Positions 1-11,908 of a stretch of DNA of 64,000 bases are shown here, in pieces. Positions within the stretch are counted from its first letter, which is position 1, and each line of letters starts with the position of its first letter. Origin of the DNA: Pictodentalium vernedei (lineage: Eukaryota; Mollusca; Scaphopoda; Dentaliida; Dentaliidae); assembly GCA_031216915.1 (NCBI GenBank), contig CM062296.1:457264681-457328680 (forward strand). Reading direction: 5' to 3'. The notes under the pieces were generated by a model. That model was not told the DNA's origin. It worked only from the letters and a program-made list of their open reading frames with translations, and made no database searches. A program made the translations under genes and the position numbers.

Positions 1-540
1 TTAGTGCAATATGAGAAAATTTCTTTAAAAATCTTCTTCTTCAGATCCACCAGCTTTTATATTTGGTATACAACATCTCTAGGGGGGTCAGATGCCAGGT
101 TGTTCAATTCGAGTGCCTAGGTTAATATTTGGGCTCCATATGGGAACATGAAATTTAACTTAGTACAATATGAGGGAATTTCTTCAAAAATCTTCTTCTT
201 CAGATTCACTTGTCAGAATGCTTTCACATTTGGTATACAACATCTCTACGGGGGTCAGATTCAAGTTTGTTCAAATCGGATCCATAGGTCAATATTTGGG
301 CTCTCTATGGTAGCCCAAATTTGAACTTAGTGCAATTCGAAGAAATTTCTTTACAATTTCTCTTCTTCAGATCCAACGGTCAGAATGCTTTCATATTCGG
401 TACACAACATCTCTAGGGAAGTCAGATTTAACTGTGTTCAAATCAAGAGCCTGGGTTAATATTTGGGCTCTCTATGGGAGCCGGAATTGGCCATTTTGCT
501 GAAGAATTAAAAATTTTGTATTCAGTACCCTCTAGAGGTA
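1..540 (+). repeat. R1 tandem repeat, about 165-bp unit
   Basis: Three to four degenerate units. Each runs through TTAGTGCAATATGAGG, then a CTTCTTCTTCAGATCCACC stretch, a TTTGGTATACAACATC stretch and a TTCAAGTTTGTTCAAATC stretch. The TTAG anchor recurs at 1, 160 and 327. The same unit recurs at 16.09-16.61 (minus), 25.37-27.16, 29.22-30.36, about 53.28 and 63.44-64.0 kb (minus), so it is the commonest repeat here. It is noncoding. Confidence 0.8.
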
Positions 541-1074
541 CTAAGATTATTCCACATAGGTTGTATGAAGGGGCTTCATAGGGGAGCGCTACATTTTACT
601 TATGATCAACTGAAGAAAAGGCATGATGCCTAGATTATTTTTGTCACTCCTGAGGGACTCAAGGATTGACTGTGTAGCCTATGGAGATGGCTTGCTTAAT
701 GTAGACTCATTCTTGGACTCTGTTTAAATTGTGTTCTGTACAAGATGAGCGCTTCAGGCCCTGTGGGGCCTCTTGTTGGTTGAGTTGTGTTAACAACCGA
801 GACCTGTGGTTTGGTGTGCGTCTGGGTGTCCTCACACTGTTAGAGCAATAACTTGAACAAACGTTCTCTGATTTGATGCATATTTGAAATAATTTTTTAC
901 GAATTTTGACCTTGTTTGCATTATGACTTGAACAGAAGTTCCAGATTTGAATACCGGGATATAATTGATAACTGGGTTATGGACATGCTCTCTCCAATTG
1001 CCACCACAACTCAATGCCTGCATCTCCGATGCGCACCTCTTGTTAGATGCCGGTAGGGGACTATTGGTTTGCAC
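541..1074. other. No recognisable gene
   Basis: AT-rich sequence with short open frames on both strands that resemble nothing I know. A CTCTGTCCATCCGTCAG stretch at its right end marks the head of the R2 array that follows. Confidence 0.5.
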
Positions 1075-1888
1075 TCTGTCCATCCGTCAGTCAGACTGTC
1101 AGTCACGCTTTAGTTTTCCGGACTTTTTTTGGAAATGCTTCAACCGAATGATTTCATGTTTGGTAACCTACTATAGAACGATGACTTACAGATCAAGTTT
1201 GAGTTTCATGCTGATTGCATTATTCTTGTGTGAGTTATGGCCCTTGCAAATATGGAAAATGTCAGTCACACTTTAGTTTTCCGGACTTTTTTTTGGAAAT
1301 GCTTCAACCGAATGATTTCATTTTTGGTAACCTACTATAGAACGATGTCTTATAGATCAAGTTTGAGTTTCATGCTGATTGCATTATTCTTGTGTGAGTT
1401 ATGGCCCTTGGAAATATGGAAAAGCACCAAAATATCAGTTTTCTGGACTTTTTTGAAAACGCTTCAATGGAATGATTTAATTTTTGGTAAACTACTATAG
1501 AACGATGACTTACAGATCAAGTTTGAGTTTCATGCTGATTGCATTATTCTTGTGTGAGTTATGGCCCTTGGAAATATGGAAAAGCACCAAAATATCAGTT
1601 TTCCAGACTTTTTTTGAAAACGCTTTAACAGAATTTCATTTTTGGTAACCTACTATAGAACGATGACTTACAGATCAAGTTTCATTTGCACTCTGTCCAT
1701 CCGTCAGTCTGTCTTTCAGTCTTTCAGTCACACTTTAGTTTTCAAGACTTTTTTTGGAAATGCTTCAACCGAATGATTTCATTCTTGGTAACCTACTATA
1801 GAACGATGACTTACAGATCAAGTTTGAGTTTCATGCTGATTGCATTATTCTTGTGTGAGTTATGGCCCTTGGAAATATGTAGTCTTTA
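1075..1888 (+). repeat. R2 tandem repeat, 140-163-bp unit, five copies
   Basis: The anchor AGTTTTCCGGACTTTTTTT or a close variant starts near 1111, 1274, 1436, 1596 and 1736, giving spacings of 163, 162, 160 and 140 bp. Units contain GAACGATGACTTACAGATCA and GTGTGAGTTATGGCCC. A TCCATCCGTCAG head lies at both 1078 and 1697, so a head-plus-unit block is itself duplicated. Short open frames across it are by-products of the repeat. Confidence 0.85.
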
Positions 1889-2184
1889 GATGGATTGGAA
1901 CGTGAGGGCAAATGATACTAGAGTTCCTCAGAAAGATTAACAGTGCTTTCTAGTCAAAATTGGCCTGCTGTATTGTTATCCAGCCACTTGTTAAAAATTT
2001 CTGGCAGGCAACATCTCAAAATGTAAGGAAAGAATGTCAAGGAATTGTTCAAAAACCTTGAGATTTAGAGAGAAATTGTACGAAGTGAATGTTACAACTA
2101 CTCATAGCTTTAAATGAGTTTTGCAATTCATGTGATGTTTTTGTTCCACCCCTATTGGAAATGGCACCCCAGGAAGTGAAGCAG

Positions 2185-2370
2185 TGTTTGTTTACTGTGG
2201 TAAACAAGCTCGGTTTTACTGGTAAAATAGGGCCCAGTCACCAGTGCATGGGGTGAAAGTCCTCTAAAATGGGTTACGTGAGTATGAACGATATACTTTA
2301 CTTTATCTCCATGTGGTCTTGATTAGCCATTGTGCATAAGTACCTTAAACACCAGTAAGTATGGGAAATG
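2185..2370 (+). repeat. S1 dispersed repeat, copy 1
   Basis: Starts TGTTTACTGTGGTAAACAAG and continues through ACTGGTAAAATAGGG, GGGTGAAAGTCCTCTAAAAT and CCTTAAACACCAGTAAGTA. Copies recur at 5000-5210 (+), 18850-19010 (-) and 56545-56720 (+). It is about 180 bp and noncoding. A short nonautonomous element is likely, but no terminal repeat or target duplication is clear. Confidence 0.65.
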
Positions 2371-4429
2371 GGTTAATCAGAAATGTATAAATTCCTGTTA
2401 GATTTTATAAATGTTGTATGTATTTAAGAAGCAAAAGTGCAGTTATATAAAATATACATATATATAATTTTGCACATTTATATTATATTACAGAATAAAG
2501 AAAAAGAAATATCAATAATTATATTTTTTGTAAGGGCAGCATTGCTAGTTGGACTTGCTTGACTGCATGACTGAAGTCATGGTAAGTGATACTGATCACT
2601 TTTCAACCGTGGTCCATCCGCCTGTCCATCATTCGTTAAGGTTGTTTTTTGGATCTTCTCTCAAACCTCTCATCCCAATGTGAATAAAATGTGAGTGATG
2701 ACATGGGTGGACAATCTCCATTCAACTTTGTTGAAATCAATATGCTTCCCCCATAAGGAGGTGGTGGGGGGAGAAGCCACACCAATTGTTTAGCTCAAAT
2801 GACTAATAGTCGGGGCGAGTCATTGCTTCACTTTGCATCCATCGTCTGTCGTACATTAACTTTGCATGTCAATCTTTTTTTTTCGGAACCACTGTTCCAA
2901 ACTTGGCCAAAGTTATCTTTAGGGGATACCCTGACAAGTTTGTTCGATAGAGGTTGCTAAGCTTCATGACCTGGGAGCAGTGTCCCCAAATGCCTGAAAA
3001 TCTTTTTAAAAAATCTCATGAACCACCTGTCACTATGCTGTGAAATTTGGTATGCCACTCCTTATGTACTGAAGATTCAAGTTTGTTCAAAGATACTTTT
3101 TTGGTCAACATTTGAGCTCTAATTGTGATGAGCAAGATTTATGCCCCTACCTAAAATTTCGATCTTCTGAATCAGTTGCTCAGTTTGAACTAAATTTGTT
3201 ATGCAGTAGTATTAGGCGCATGATTTATGCCCGAAAAAAAATTGTTTTGGAATTTTATGGAGCTCTGCCAAACGATTGACTTGGTTAAATCGTGTTGCAT
3301 CAGTGTGCAGAGGGTTAAATCGTTTGGAATAAAAAATAACATCATTAAAGCTTTTCGTAGTATAATCAGGTATAATAGTCTATTTTCTGGGTTTTTTTAT
3401 TTGAGAGTAGGGTGGTGGGGAGGAGAGATGTCTCATGCCCCTGTATTTTTGCATTAAATACAACAATGGTGTAGCCTCGTCCAAATCTCAAACACTGATC
3501 TGTGTGGAGGAGCAACTAAAGTAATTAGAGATAACCTACCACATTTAGCCGAAATTAACTTTCTGTTGCGCCACATGTCCCCGGGTAGTACCATTCTGGG
3601 TATATAGCCTCCTTTTAAAAAATCTGAGGAGGGGGATCAAACTCTCCATACCAGTTTACTATGTTTCAAGACACATGTACGTAATGAAGAAGTGATGGTT
3701 CCGCTCCACAGTTTTCCAGGCATTTCCAAAAATGACATGCCATGCACTCTCTTCAACTGCAAATATGCTGCAACTTAGTTATCTAACGCATAACATGTAT
3801 TGCATTTCCCAAATCCATTAAAACGTAACAGTATCTGACTGAATAGAAATAAACAATCTGAATGTGTGTGGAATAATTTATGGACAAAGGTAAGACTTCA
3901 ACCTACAAAATTGCACTATCCCCACTCACCTAACCCTGGAGCATATTACCCCGTTTCTAAATTGTGAAAAAGACTCATCAGATTCCAACTTTGGGATCAA
4001 AACTTCAAATTATCTTGTCCAACAAATAGCCTAATGTAATCATATATCTGATGCATAAAAATATATCTCCAATTTACATCCATTAGTTTCAACATACGCC
4101 CTGGGTTTAAAATTTCACCCCTGTGCAATAGTGCGGAACCTTAGCCAAAACCAATCTCCAGCAAAAGTAATTAACGTTTTTGCCCCCCCCCCCCCCTCCC
4201 CCACACTATTTTGACCCAAACATCGGCGGTCTCTCTTTAAAGATTTGTATTGACTGTCTTTTACATACAAGTACCTTTAATCCTATTCACATGTTCATGT
4301 ATATAAAAGAATCAGAATCGTTTGTGTTCTGCTGCCCAATTTCTGACAAAACTGATTGGGGAGGGGGGGGGGGAGTATCTCTGCATCGGTATAAATAAAT
4401 TCGCCACTCCGAAAAACATTTGGTATCCA
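2371..4429. other. AT-rich repeat debris without genes
   Basis: A head-type repeat (R9) lies at about 2838-3010: it shares CATCGTCTGTC, CATTAACTTTGCAT and TTCCGAACCACTG with copies at 27.9 and 28.79 kb. A poly-C run sits at about 4183-4198 and a poly-G run at about 4362-4372. Open frames over the C run encode proline strings and are not genes. Confidence 0.5.
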
Positions 4430-4995
4430 GTATTCATATGTGTGTTGCGGGGGATGGGGTGGGGGGGGGGGGGCGATTCAGATTCGTTCATTGAAGTCTA
4501 TGGTTCATATTCGGATTCCCTATGGAAGCTCAAATGCTAACCAGTGCAATACGAGGAAAAATCTTCGGCCCCACCAGTCGGAGCCTTGTGTTTTTAGTTC
4601 TCAGAGTTGTACTCCTTGTGGAAATGGGTTTCATTTCTTGTTGGACATGTATTTTAGGGTAATTTTCGATGAGGAATTTCATGGTGCAGACTGATTTTTA
4701 TAAAAAAAAAAGGCCCAAATCCACTTTTTAGGGACCTGAACCCTACTTTGGGGGTTCTGCCCCTTATGACGCTTATGAGACTAACATGGAAGACCATCTT
4801 GATTATTGGTCATTATCAACATAGTACGGTTTAAGAGCATTTGTTACCCTCCGAAACAAGGTTTTATGGTTTTAGTTCGAGTCACAAAGAACCCCTACAA
4901 TGTCGGGAACTTTTGAAACTCCTCATGTTTAGCCTGCCTTCTTAAGTCAAGCTAGGGTATTGTCTTGTCTCACGTGGGTGTCTGTAGGTGTGTCT
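4430..4995 (+). repeat. Dispersed repeat, paralogue of 16.62-17.03 kb
   Basis: After a poly-G run and an R1-like unit, the stretch GGTAATTTTCGATGAGGAATTT through CACTTTTTAGGGACCTGAACC, ATTATCAACATAGTAC and GGGAACTTTTGAAACT matches 16620-16985 in the same order and orientation. S1 copy 2 follows here but is absent at the other site. Confidence 0.6.
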
Positions 4996-4999
4996 GCTT

Positions 5000-5210
5000 C
5001 GTGTGAACCCCGGGCAGTGAAGAAGAGCTTGTTTACTGTAGTAAACACTGTTACTGGTAAAATAGGACCGGTAACCAATGCTTGGGGTGGAAGTCCTCGA
5101 AAATGGGCAATATGGGTATAAACGATCGGCTGGACTTCACTTTATATCCATGTTGTGGCCACGATTAACCATGTGCAGAAATATGTGCCCTTAAACACCA
5201 ATAAATAAAT
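5000..5210 (+). repeat. S1 dispersed repeat, copy 2
   Basis: Shares TGTTTACTGTAGTAAACA, GGGGTGGAAGTCCTCGAAAA and TTAAACACCAATAAATA with copy 1. It sits inside a repeat whose other copy at 17.03 kb lacks it, so it is an insertion. Confidence 0.6.
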
Positions 5211-5229
5211 ACTGCACGTCTGTCCACAA

Positions 5230-6470
5230 TTTCTGCACTGCCTATACAGTCCGCAGTTGTTAACCGATCATCACCAGACTTCAGATACACGATACGGTTC
5301 ATGCCGAGATAAGAACGTCCCATATGGTCACGTCCCCTGCTCACAATGGCCTGCACAGCAGCCATCTTTGATTTCTTCAACACAGGCTACGGGTCGCATT
5401 TATGCATTAAGCTTCTTCTTGAAACTGCATACTCAGCATGGCAAATTGATGAGAACATCTTATTTCGATCACAGTTGGCCGTCAATAATGATCACCAAGG
5501 TTGCCACCTTTGATTTCTCCAGAACAGCCTGCACGGAGCATTTGGGCAATTTTCTTGAAGGATGGGAGATTGACTCAATATGAGTAGATCAAGACATTTT
5601 ATTTTGGTGCCTGTTGGCCGCATAAAATGACTGCTATGGCAACCATTTTAGCTCAACTTTAAATTCAAATTTGAGGTTATGCCATGCCCGTCGTCCGTCT
5701 GTCCGTCCGTCAATAATTCAATACGGCTCGGGCTAGAGGCCGTATTTATGAACCGATCTTTACGAAACGTCTTTGGTACCTTTGTTATCACCGTGGGACG
5801 AGAACGATTGTTTTGTGCGGTCCGAAATTCAAGATGGCCCCCAAGCCGCCTTTTTGTACCTAAGTTAGTGCAATCAGCTTTTTGTACAGAACTTCTATAT
5901 GAAGGTTCTGATTTGAAAAAATGTTTGAATGAATGTTTAGTAACATGGAAAACATCACATATAATACTGGTTATTTTCTAGTGCAGAAATTATGCAAATT
6001 AGATGAACTTTGATTTATTCAGTGCTACTTTTCCACAGTAAGTGCACATGTCAATACGGCTCGGGCTTCAGGCTGTATTTATGAACCTATCTTCACGAAA
6101 CTTCTTGGGTACCTTTGTTATCACCCTGGGACAGGAACGAGTGTTTTGGGGCGCGGTCCGAAATTCAAGATGGCTGCCTACGACCATTTTATACTGAAAT
6201 TAGGTGCAATCAGTTTTTTTGTACAGAACTTATAGGACTACATTTCTTATCATGGGGTGGTAATGAGTGCTTTGGGACTCGACCAAAAATTCAAAATGCC
6301 TGTTGGCAGTCATATTTACGGGAATTCTGTGTATTTTTTGTACAGAACCTGTAAAGAACATTTTTTATGTCAATAATGTTTGCTATAAATTTATTGGGTG
6401 CCTTTATTATCACTGTGCTATGAGAACAAATATTTTAGGGTTCAGTCAGACCCACTCGGGGACTCAAAAA
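5230..6470 (+). repeat. R8 degenerate repeat with TCCGTC heads
   Basis: CGTCGTCCGTCTGTCCGTCC lies at 5690. AATACGGCTCGGGCT begins units near 5721 and 6053, each followed by GTATTTATGAACC, an ACCTTTGTTATCACC stretch and AAATTCAAGATGGC. The 5.23-5.58 kb part resembles the R4 head at 17.05 kb. Nothing here looks coding. Confidence 0.6.
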
Positions 6471-7084
6471 GGCAGATAATTAAAAATCTTTTTCAAAAAC
6501 ACCAGACAAAATAAAGTTTCTTGAATTCAGCATCCCTAGGATGTGTATATTCAAATGTGTTGAAGCCAAGTTCCTGTGTTAATATTTGCTGTTGTTTGGG
6601 GAGGCTAAACATTATTAGCACAACCCGATTTTCTATCTACAATGAAAAAAATAAAACCTTACCCATGGGAACCCTATGAGCTAAAGATAAAAAATTCAAA
6701 TACCTATATTTTAAGAAGGACTGCACAAATATTTATTAATTAGTATGAATCAACCTCAGAAGGGTTTGAATAAACAGGCCAAAACAATTGCTAACGTTTG
6801 GCTTATGGTGCGCCATACAAGGATCCCCATTGTAACATTAAAGCCATGAAGATTTCTTTTCTAGTTCAGCATCTAACTGTCTCCCACCTTTACAATACTA
6901 CCTATTCATTTGTTACGGGCTACGGTCAGTATTTATGTACAGACCGTTACAATACTTTATATGTACTTTGTTATCAGGTCATTGCCCAGATGTGTGTCAT
7001 TGCTGTGTCACTATACATGTACATGTCTTACACAAGTTGATCTACAGGGTCATTGACACTTTCATTTATTAGCTCAAATTGACG

Positions 7085-7800
7085 TCAAGTTTGAGCTATT
7101 GGGATGGGTTGCGATTCGTACGTTCCTCTGTCCGTCCACAATTCCTTTAGCATATGCCGCAGCTCTCAACCGATTAATTCCAAACTTCATAGTGGCTTTG
7201 TGGCAGTTTCCAGATGGGAGCTATCGAATTTTTCCAAATTTCGTTGGAAAACATGGCCGCAAGCGGCCATCTTAGATTTGGCATATAAATTGTCAATTCC
7301 ATTGGCACACCCTACAGGCTGGGAGCTATAGATTTTTTCTGAATTTCGTTGAAAACATGGCCGCCAGCATCTTGGATATGGAACATAAATTGTCAATTCC
7401 ATTGGCTCACCGTACAAGACGCATCTCTCACCCGACCAGTTCCAAATTTCATACGTGGCTTTAAGGCAATGTATAGATGGAAACTATCAAATTTTTCTGA
7501 ATTTTGTTTAAAAACATGGCCCCCAGCAGCCATCTTGGATTTGGCACATAAATTATGAACAGTTCCATTAGCACACCTTACAGGCTACATATCTCACCCA
7601 ATTTTTATTTCAAATTTCATATGTAGCTTTGGTGTGATGTCTACATGGGAGCTATCAATTTTTTCTGAATTTCGTTAAAAAAATATGGCCGCCATCGGCC
7701 ATCTTGGATTTGGCATAAATTGTCAACAATTACATTAGTACACCCTATAGGTCGCACCCCCCCCCCCCCCCCCCCCCACCACCACCTGATCTTTTTCATA
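7085..7800 (+). repeat. R7 tandem repeat with GGCCGCC-rich units
   Basis: A CTCTGTCCGTCCACAATTCC head lies at 7119. About four units of 145-160 bp follow, each with AACATGGCCGCC-like sequence, CATCTTGGATTTGGCA and AAATTGTCAATTCCATT. The array ends in a poly-C run at about 7758-7777. Open frames here arise from the repeat. Confidence 0.65.
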
Positions 7801-8949
7801 TGGAGCTTTGATGTCGTGTCTTTTCTGTAGAAACTTGATTAAATGACTTGGCATTGCGGGAACTTTCTATTTAGTTCATTCCATTCCCTTCTTGCACAAG
7901 TTGTGGTGCAGTGCCATTGACACTTTCATTTTATTGGCCGCCTGTCCACAATTCGTACAGCATGGGCTACAACCCTCTGTTTCTTCCGACCATCAACAAA
8001 TTTCTGCTTGTTCAGATTGATGCCTAGGTTAGAACACCCCATTATGGTTACGATTGACTCTCTACAGCCTCCACAGCAGCCATCTTTGATTTCTCAGCAC
8101 AAGTTGCAGGTCCCATTTTTGCATCAGTTTTCTTGAAACTGCAAGCTGACTCTGTGTTTGGTAAGTTGATGAGAACGCCCGATGTTGGTCATGGTCGACT
8201 GTACACAATGACTACCACCTGCAATGGCCACCACAGCAGATGGGCCGTCACTTGTAGTTTAGTTTAAACATATTTTATTTGTCAAAATTAACGAAAAGGA
8301 TTGGATAAGTGCCGAACACTTAAGACGTGCTCTCCTTGTATAGGCTTAACAAGTAAATGCAGCATTTGTTCAATAAAAACATCAGAATATACAATACGCT
8401 ATTCGAGATTTTTATGGTGGTAGATATTCAGAGAATGAACAAAAAGAAAGAAGAAAAGCGGGGATACAATGCACTCATGAAAAACAAATCAAACCAAACT
8501 GTTTCCAGCCAATCTGCCAGGCCGCAACGCTCCAGAGGAGCCCCAGCATTGCAAGGTGCGTTCAATGTTTTGTCGTCACATATTGAGTAGGTAAGCTGCG
8601 TCTAACTACATATGTTTGGGGACATAGTCGCAAGTGATCAAAAACGCTAACCCTTCATTGTCTTTCATGCTTGTAACAAACGAGTTTTAAATTTGTATTG
8701 TTTGTTTTTTAATATTTATGGTCATTTTCAACATGTGTAGCCATTCCATAATCACAGCACAGGATAGTCAAGTTTCTGCAGTCGTTTTTAACCATGCCAA
8801 TTACTTGAGACGACATGTAACCCAAGGATTGACTATTGGAGCATATTTTTCCAATCATGAAGAACTGTTCCACCACAGTAGATCAGCACGACACCACTAT
8901 CAGGGGTCTGGAAACATGGAACCAACTACCTGGATGAATGTTATCAAAA

Positions 8950-9805
8950 CTATTGAATCGATTGGTTGCTTTGATATACTTTGATATACTTTTGTATTAC
9001 CCGGAATAGATGGTCATTTGCAGATGGAGGCATGTTAAGTATACGGTAGAGGATGTCGGAATTAATTGTGATGTTGGCCAAGTTCTGTTACAGTATTACT
9101 CTTTGATAGGAATACCTTGGGCAGACAAAAAAGTAATGTGATGCGTCTTCCATTCCGTTGCCACCTGAGCAGTTTGGTGTGTCATTAGTAGAATTTTGAA
9201 ATGTGTCAAAATGTAAGTCACTGCATGCATTACGTAGTCTGTAGAATATTCATCAACCTCGAACCTGTTCCAAAATAGGATGGTGGCCCACATACCTCAC
9301 TTTTGAAATACTTAGTAAATTCACTTGAGATTCCAGGTTCTTTATTTTAATAGGAAGCGAGTTCCATTCTGAAATACAAAATGGGATGAATTTTTCAATA
9401 ATTCAGTGTACATCAGAGGAATTTTGAAATTCGAGCGAGCACGTGTGTTATATGGTGAGTTCTGAAATATCTGGGTGATAGTTCGAAGAGGTTCATCGAG
9501 GCATCCGCATGGACGATTTTGAAGAAGGTCACCATCCTGTGCATTTTTCGTCGTTCTAGGGTTTCCCAGCCGAGTTCAAAGAATAATTTTGAAGGCGGTA
9601 CAGACCTATTGAGGTTTTTTTTTTCCTCCCGGCTTCCGTGTGTATTTTGTCCAGTTCAGAAAGTAAGTAATCGGGAGCTCCAGCCCATACTACATTTGCC
9701 TACTCCAATATTGGAAGTATAAAAGACTTGTATATTATTTCAAGAGTTTTTCTGCTCAGAATAAATTTAGGTTCTCTCCAACTGGGAAAGCCTTGTGGTC
9801 GTGTC
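8950..9805 (-). pseudogene. LINE copy 1, reverse transcriptase thumb and C-terminal domain
   Basis: The minus-strand reading gives FILPILEYANVVWAGAP, then a leucine-rich region with ELGWETLERRKMHRM, then a knuckle-like segment (NCSGG...MEDASHYFFVCPRY) and a stop at 8952-8950. The second LINE copy at 31.67-32.62 kb has the same order (FILPILEYGSSVWSGAP, AGWSSLKNRRYVHKM, EDAEHYFFLC), so the two belong to one family. At least four stops or frame changes break it, including an A/T run near 9610. The homology ends near 9805, where Tc1 sequence begins. Confidence 0.75.
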
Positions 9806-10470
9806 ATATACCACTCCAAACGTCGTTTTTTGATGCTGATCGGACAGAGATGAACGCTTGATGACCCTTCTGGACCTCATACCCAGTGCTTTGATACGGT
9901 TTCGGACAGTTCTATTGCACAAACGCCTTTTGGGGAGCCAAAGGAGTTTCAAAACCCACTTTAAGCAAAGGGTTCACGCCTAACGAGGCGTGCCAGAGTC
10001 CGATATTCCCAAAGAAAGGTCTATCGGGGTTGTCCAGGCCTTGGTCGGCTCCTTACATCGTTGGTTTGTTGATTTTTTCGGACAAGTCTGCTGATGACAG
10101 AATGACTATAGCCATGTTGCCATCCAACAGCTTTGAATGACATGCCTGTTGCATGCATGCCAACGGTTTGCCATCTTAGCGCCCCTGACAGTCTCCTCCT
10201 TGCCATGTCAACATTTACTGATAAAAGAAGTGGCAAATTTTCTTGGTTTACACACAGATATTGCATGTGGATGATAGTGTTTTTTGTGACATTCGTGGGT
10301 AGCATGCTTCACGTGGACGAGGGGATGTATTTGGTGTACTCTAACAACCAGAAACATCATGTTTCACGAGATGAAATGTACTGTAAGATAGCAATCATTA
10401 AAATATAATAATCAGTAACATCAACTTCAATGTCATGAAACATTTCAGGGTGTGCTTAATTAAGTTCCAG
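9805..10470 (-). pseudogene. Tc1-like transposase, N-terminal fragment
   Basis: A Tc1 family DNA-binding head on the minus strand: MARRRLSGALRWQTVGM near 10210, a helix-turn-helix (GYSHSVISRLVRK), the GRPR-like hinge RPRPGQPR, and the second helix-turn-helix RTVRNRIKALGMRSRR ending near 9830. No DDE catalytic domain follows; the sequence changes directly into LINE coding sequence. A stop after the hinge and a frame change near 9960 also break it. No pair of terminal repeats is seen, so this is a captured or deleted fragment rather than a whole element. Confidence 0.65.
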
Positions 10471-10489
10471 GTGTATATTCATAAATATA

Positions 10490-11908
10490 AACAGAATTTA
10501 TTATTACTCGTTGTCGACGGTTTTTCAAATAGCTTTTGAACCACGATAGGATCAGCTCTGTAATACCGTATTGCCTCAATTTAAAAATAAGCCCCTTATG
10601 CCAGACCCTATAAAATGGTTTTGATATGTCGCAAGAAAACTCCAGTGAGAAGAGACAGTTATCATAGGCTGAGCATAAGTTGTGATGGATTTCTTATAGC
10701 TGGAATACAGTACTGTGTTTCGGTAGGAAACCGGGCTAGTATTTAAAGAATAGATTATTGTTGTGAAAGTAGCAGAATACTTTATTGGAAATTACCTTTT
10801 CCATGACTTTACTCACACAACTGAGAAGAGAAACGAGCCTGCATATTGTTACGTTGTGGGTGTCGCCTTTCTTGAAGATTGGTATAACTGTCGCCAGTTT
10901 CCATTCTGATGGACACGTGAAAGAAGTAAGTGACTACTGGAATAATAGTGGGAGTGGCTTGCATATGGCTTGCCGCGTCTCCTTCAGCATTCGGTTACTG
11001 ATGCCATCATGGCCGACTGCTTTATTGATTTCTAGCGAGCTCAGTATCTTCTAGACGTCTGCTTCCGTAACATTAATGTCGGAAAGAACTTCTGGGCACT
11101 TGGAACGGAACACAGGCAAGTCATGACCTGCTTCGTTGATTTCGATATTTTTCAGAAAGTTGGTATTAAACAAGTTAGTCATTTGTTGATCACTGGATAT
11201 AGTTACTAAATTTCCAGCATCAGTCATAGTTTCGAGGTGCTGTACTGGAGACTTACTATCAAAATTACATATATATATAGTTGTTTAACGGTATGCCAAA
11301 AAGTTTTTGGGTCGCGATTTATAGAGAGAGATGTGTCTAATTTAGAAAAGTATGTAGATTTAGCCTTTTTTCATATTATTTACTTTATTGCGGACATGTT
11401 TATAAGGTAGTGGGATTATTATTTTCAGAGCTTATTTCCCGGCGCAGTGTAAAATTGAACCATGGTTTATCAGATGGGCGGACAGTAACATCGTAGCACG
11501 GAATACAATCTTTCGCATTTTCGAAAAACCGTATCAGAAAAGTGTGAAGTGAAGACTAGTGTCTAGGCTGTTGTTACTATTAATAATTGTTTGCCACTAA
11601 GCCTGGGATATGATATTCCTTTTAATAAAGTTGGCTTTGTTATAATTCCAGACCTGTCTTATTGTTGATTTCTGTTTTATAATACCAGTCTGAATAGTCA
11701 TGCAAACTGCCTTGTGGTCGGGGACCCCGAGATCCAGTACATCACAGTTCAAGACATTTACATCACTGACTATCATTGGGTCAAGTAAAGGAGTAAGAAA
11801 TTGTGTGCGTCGGTACGGCTATGGTGTTTCTTAAATTAAATGTATTAATAACCTCACTGAGTTCACTTGATGGATTGAGAAGATCGCTGTTCAAGTCATC
11901 TGTAATTA
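10490..11908 (-). pseudogene. LINE copy 1, endonuclease C-terminal half and reverse transcriptase N-terminal half
   Basis: From 11908 downward the minus strand reads the endonuclease core with DDLNSDLL and a VPDHKAV motif (the DH of the APE fold) near 11700. The reverse transcriptase follows: GHDGISNRMLK, PIFKKGD and LVSLLSCVSKVMEKV over 11050-10790, then DISKPFYRVWHKG and KLRQYGITELILSWF near 10600. The first catalytic aspartate is in the DISKPFY segment; the usual FD is FY here. Homology stops at about 10490, before the GxPQGS and YADD motifs. Several stops break the frame. The upstream part of the endonuclease lies beyond the Tc1 element at 13291-13385. Confidence 0.75.

Noticed and set aside
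965-1889. Three similar 67-103-codon ORFs that looked like a tandem gene family
   Set aside because: They are the R2 DNA repeat read in one frame; stop positions and frames differ between units with no sign of protein constraint.
4180-4398. Proline/glycine-rich open frames
   Set aside because: They are poly-C and poly-G runs read as codons; same for 33860, 35225, 56106 and 58027.
10785-11054. Plus-strand 89-codon ORF
   Set aside because: The opposite strand reads clear reverse transcriptase blocks (PIFKKGD), so this is a shadow.
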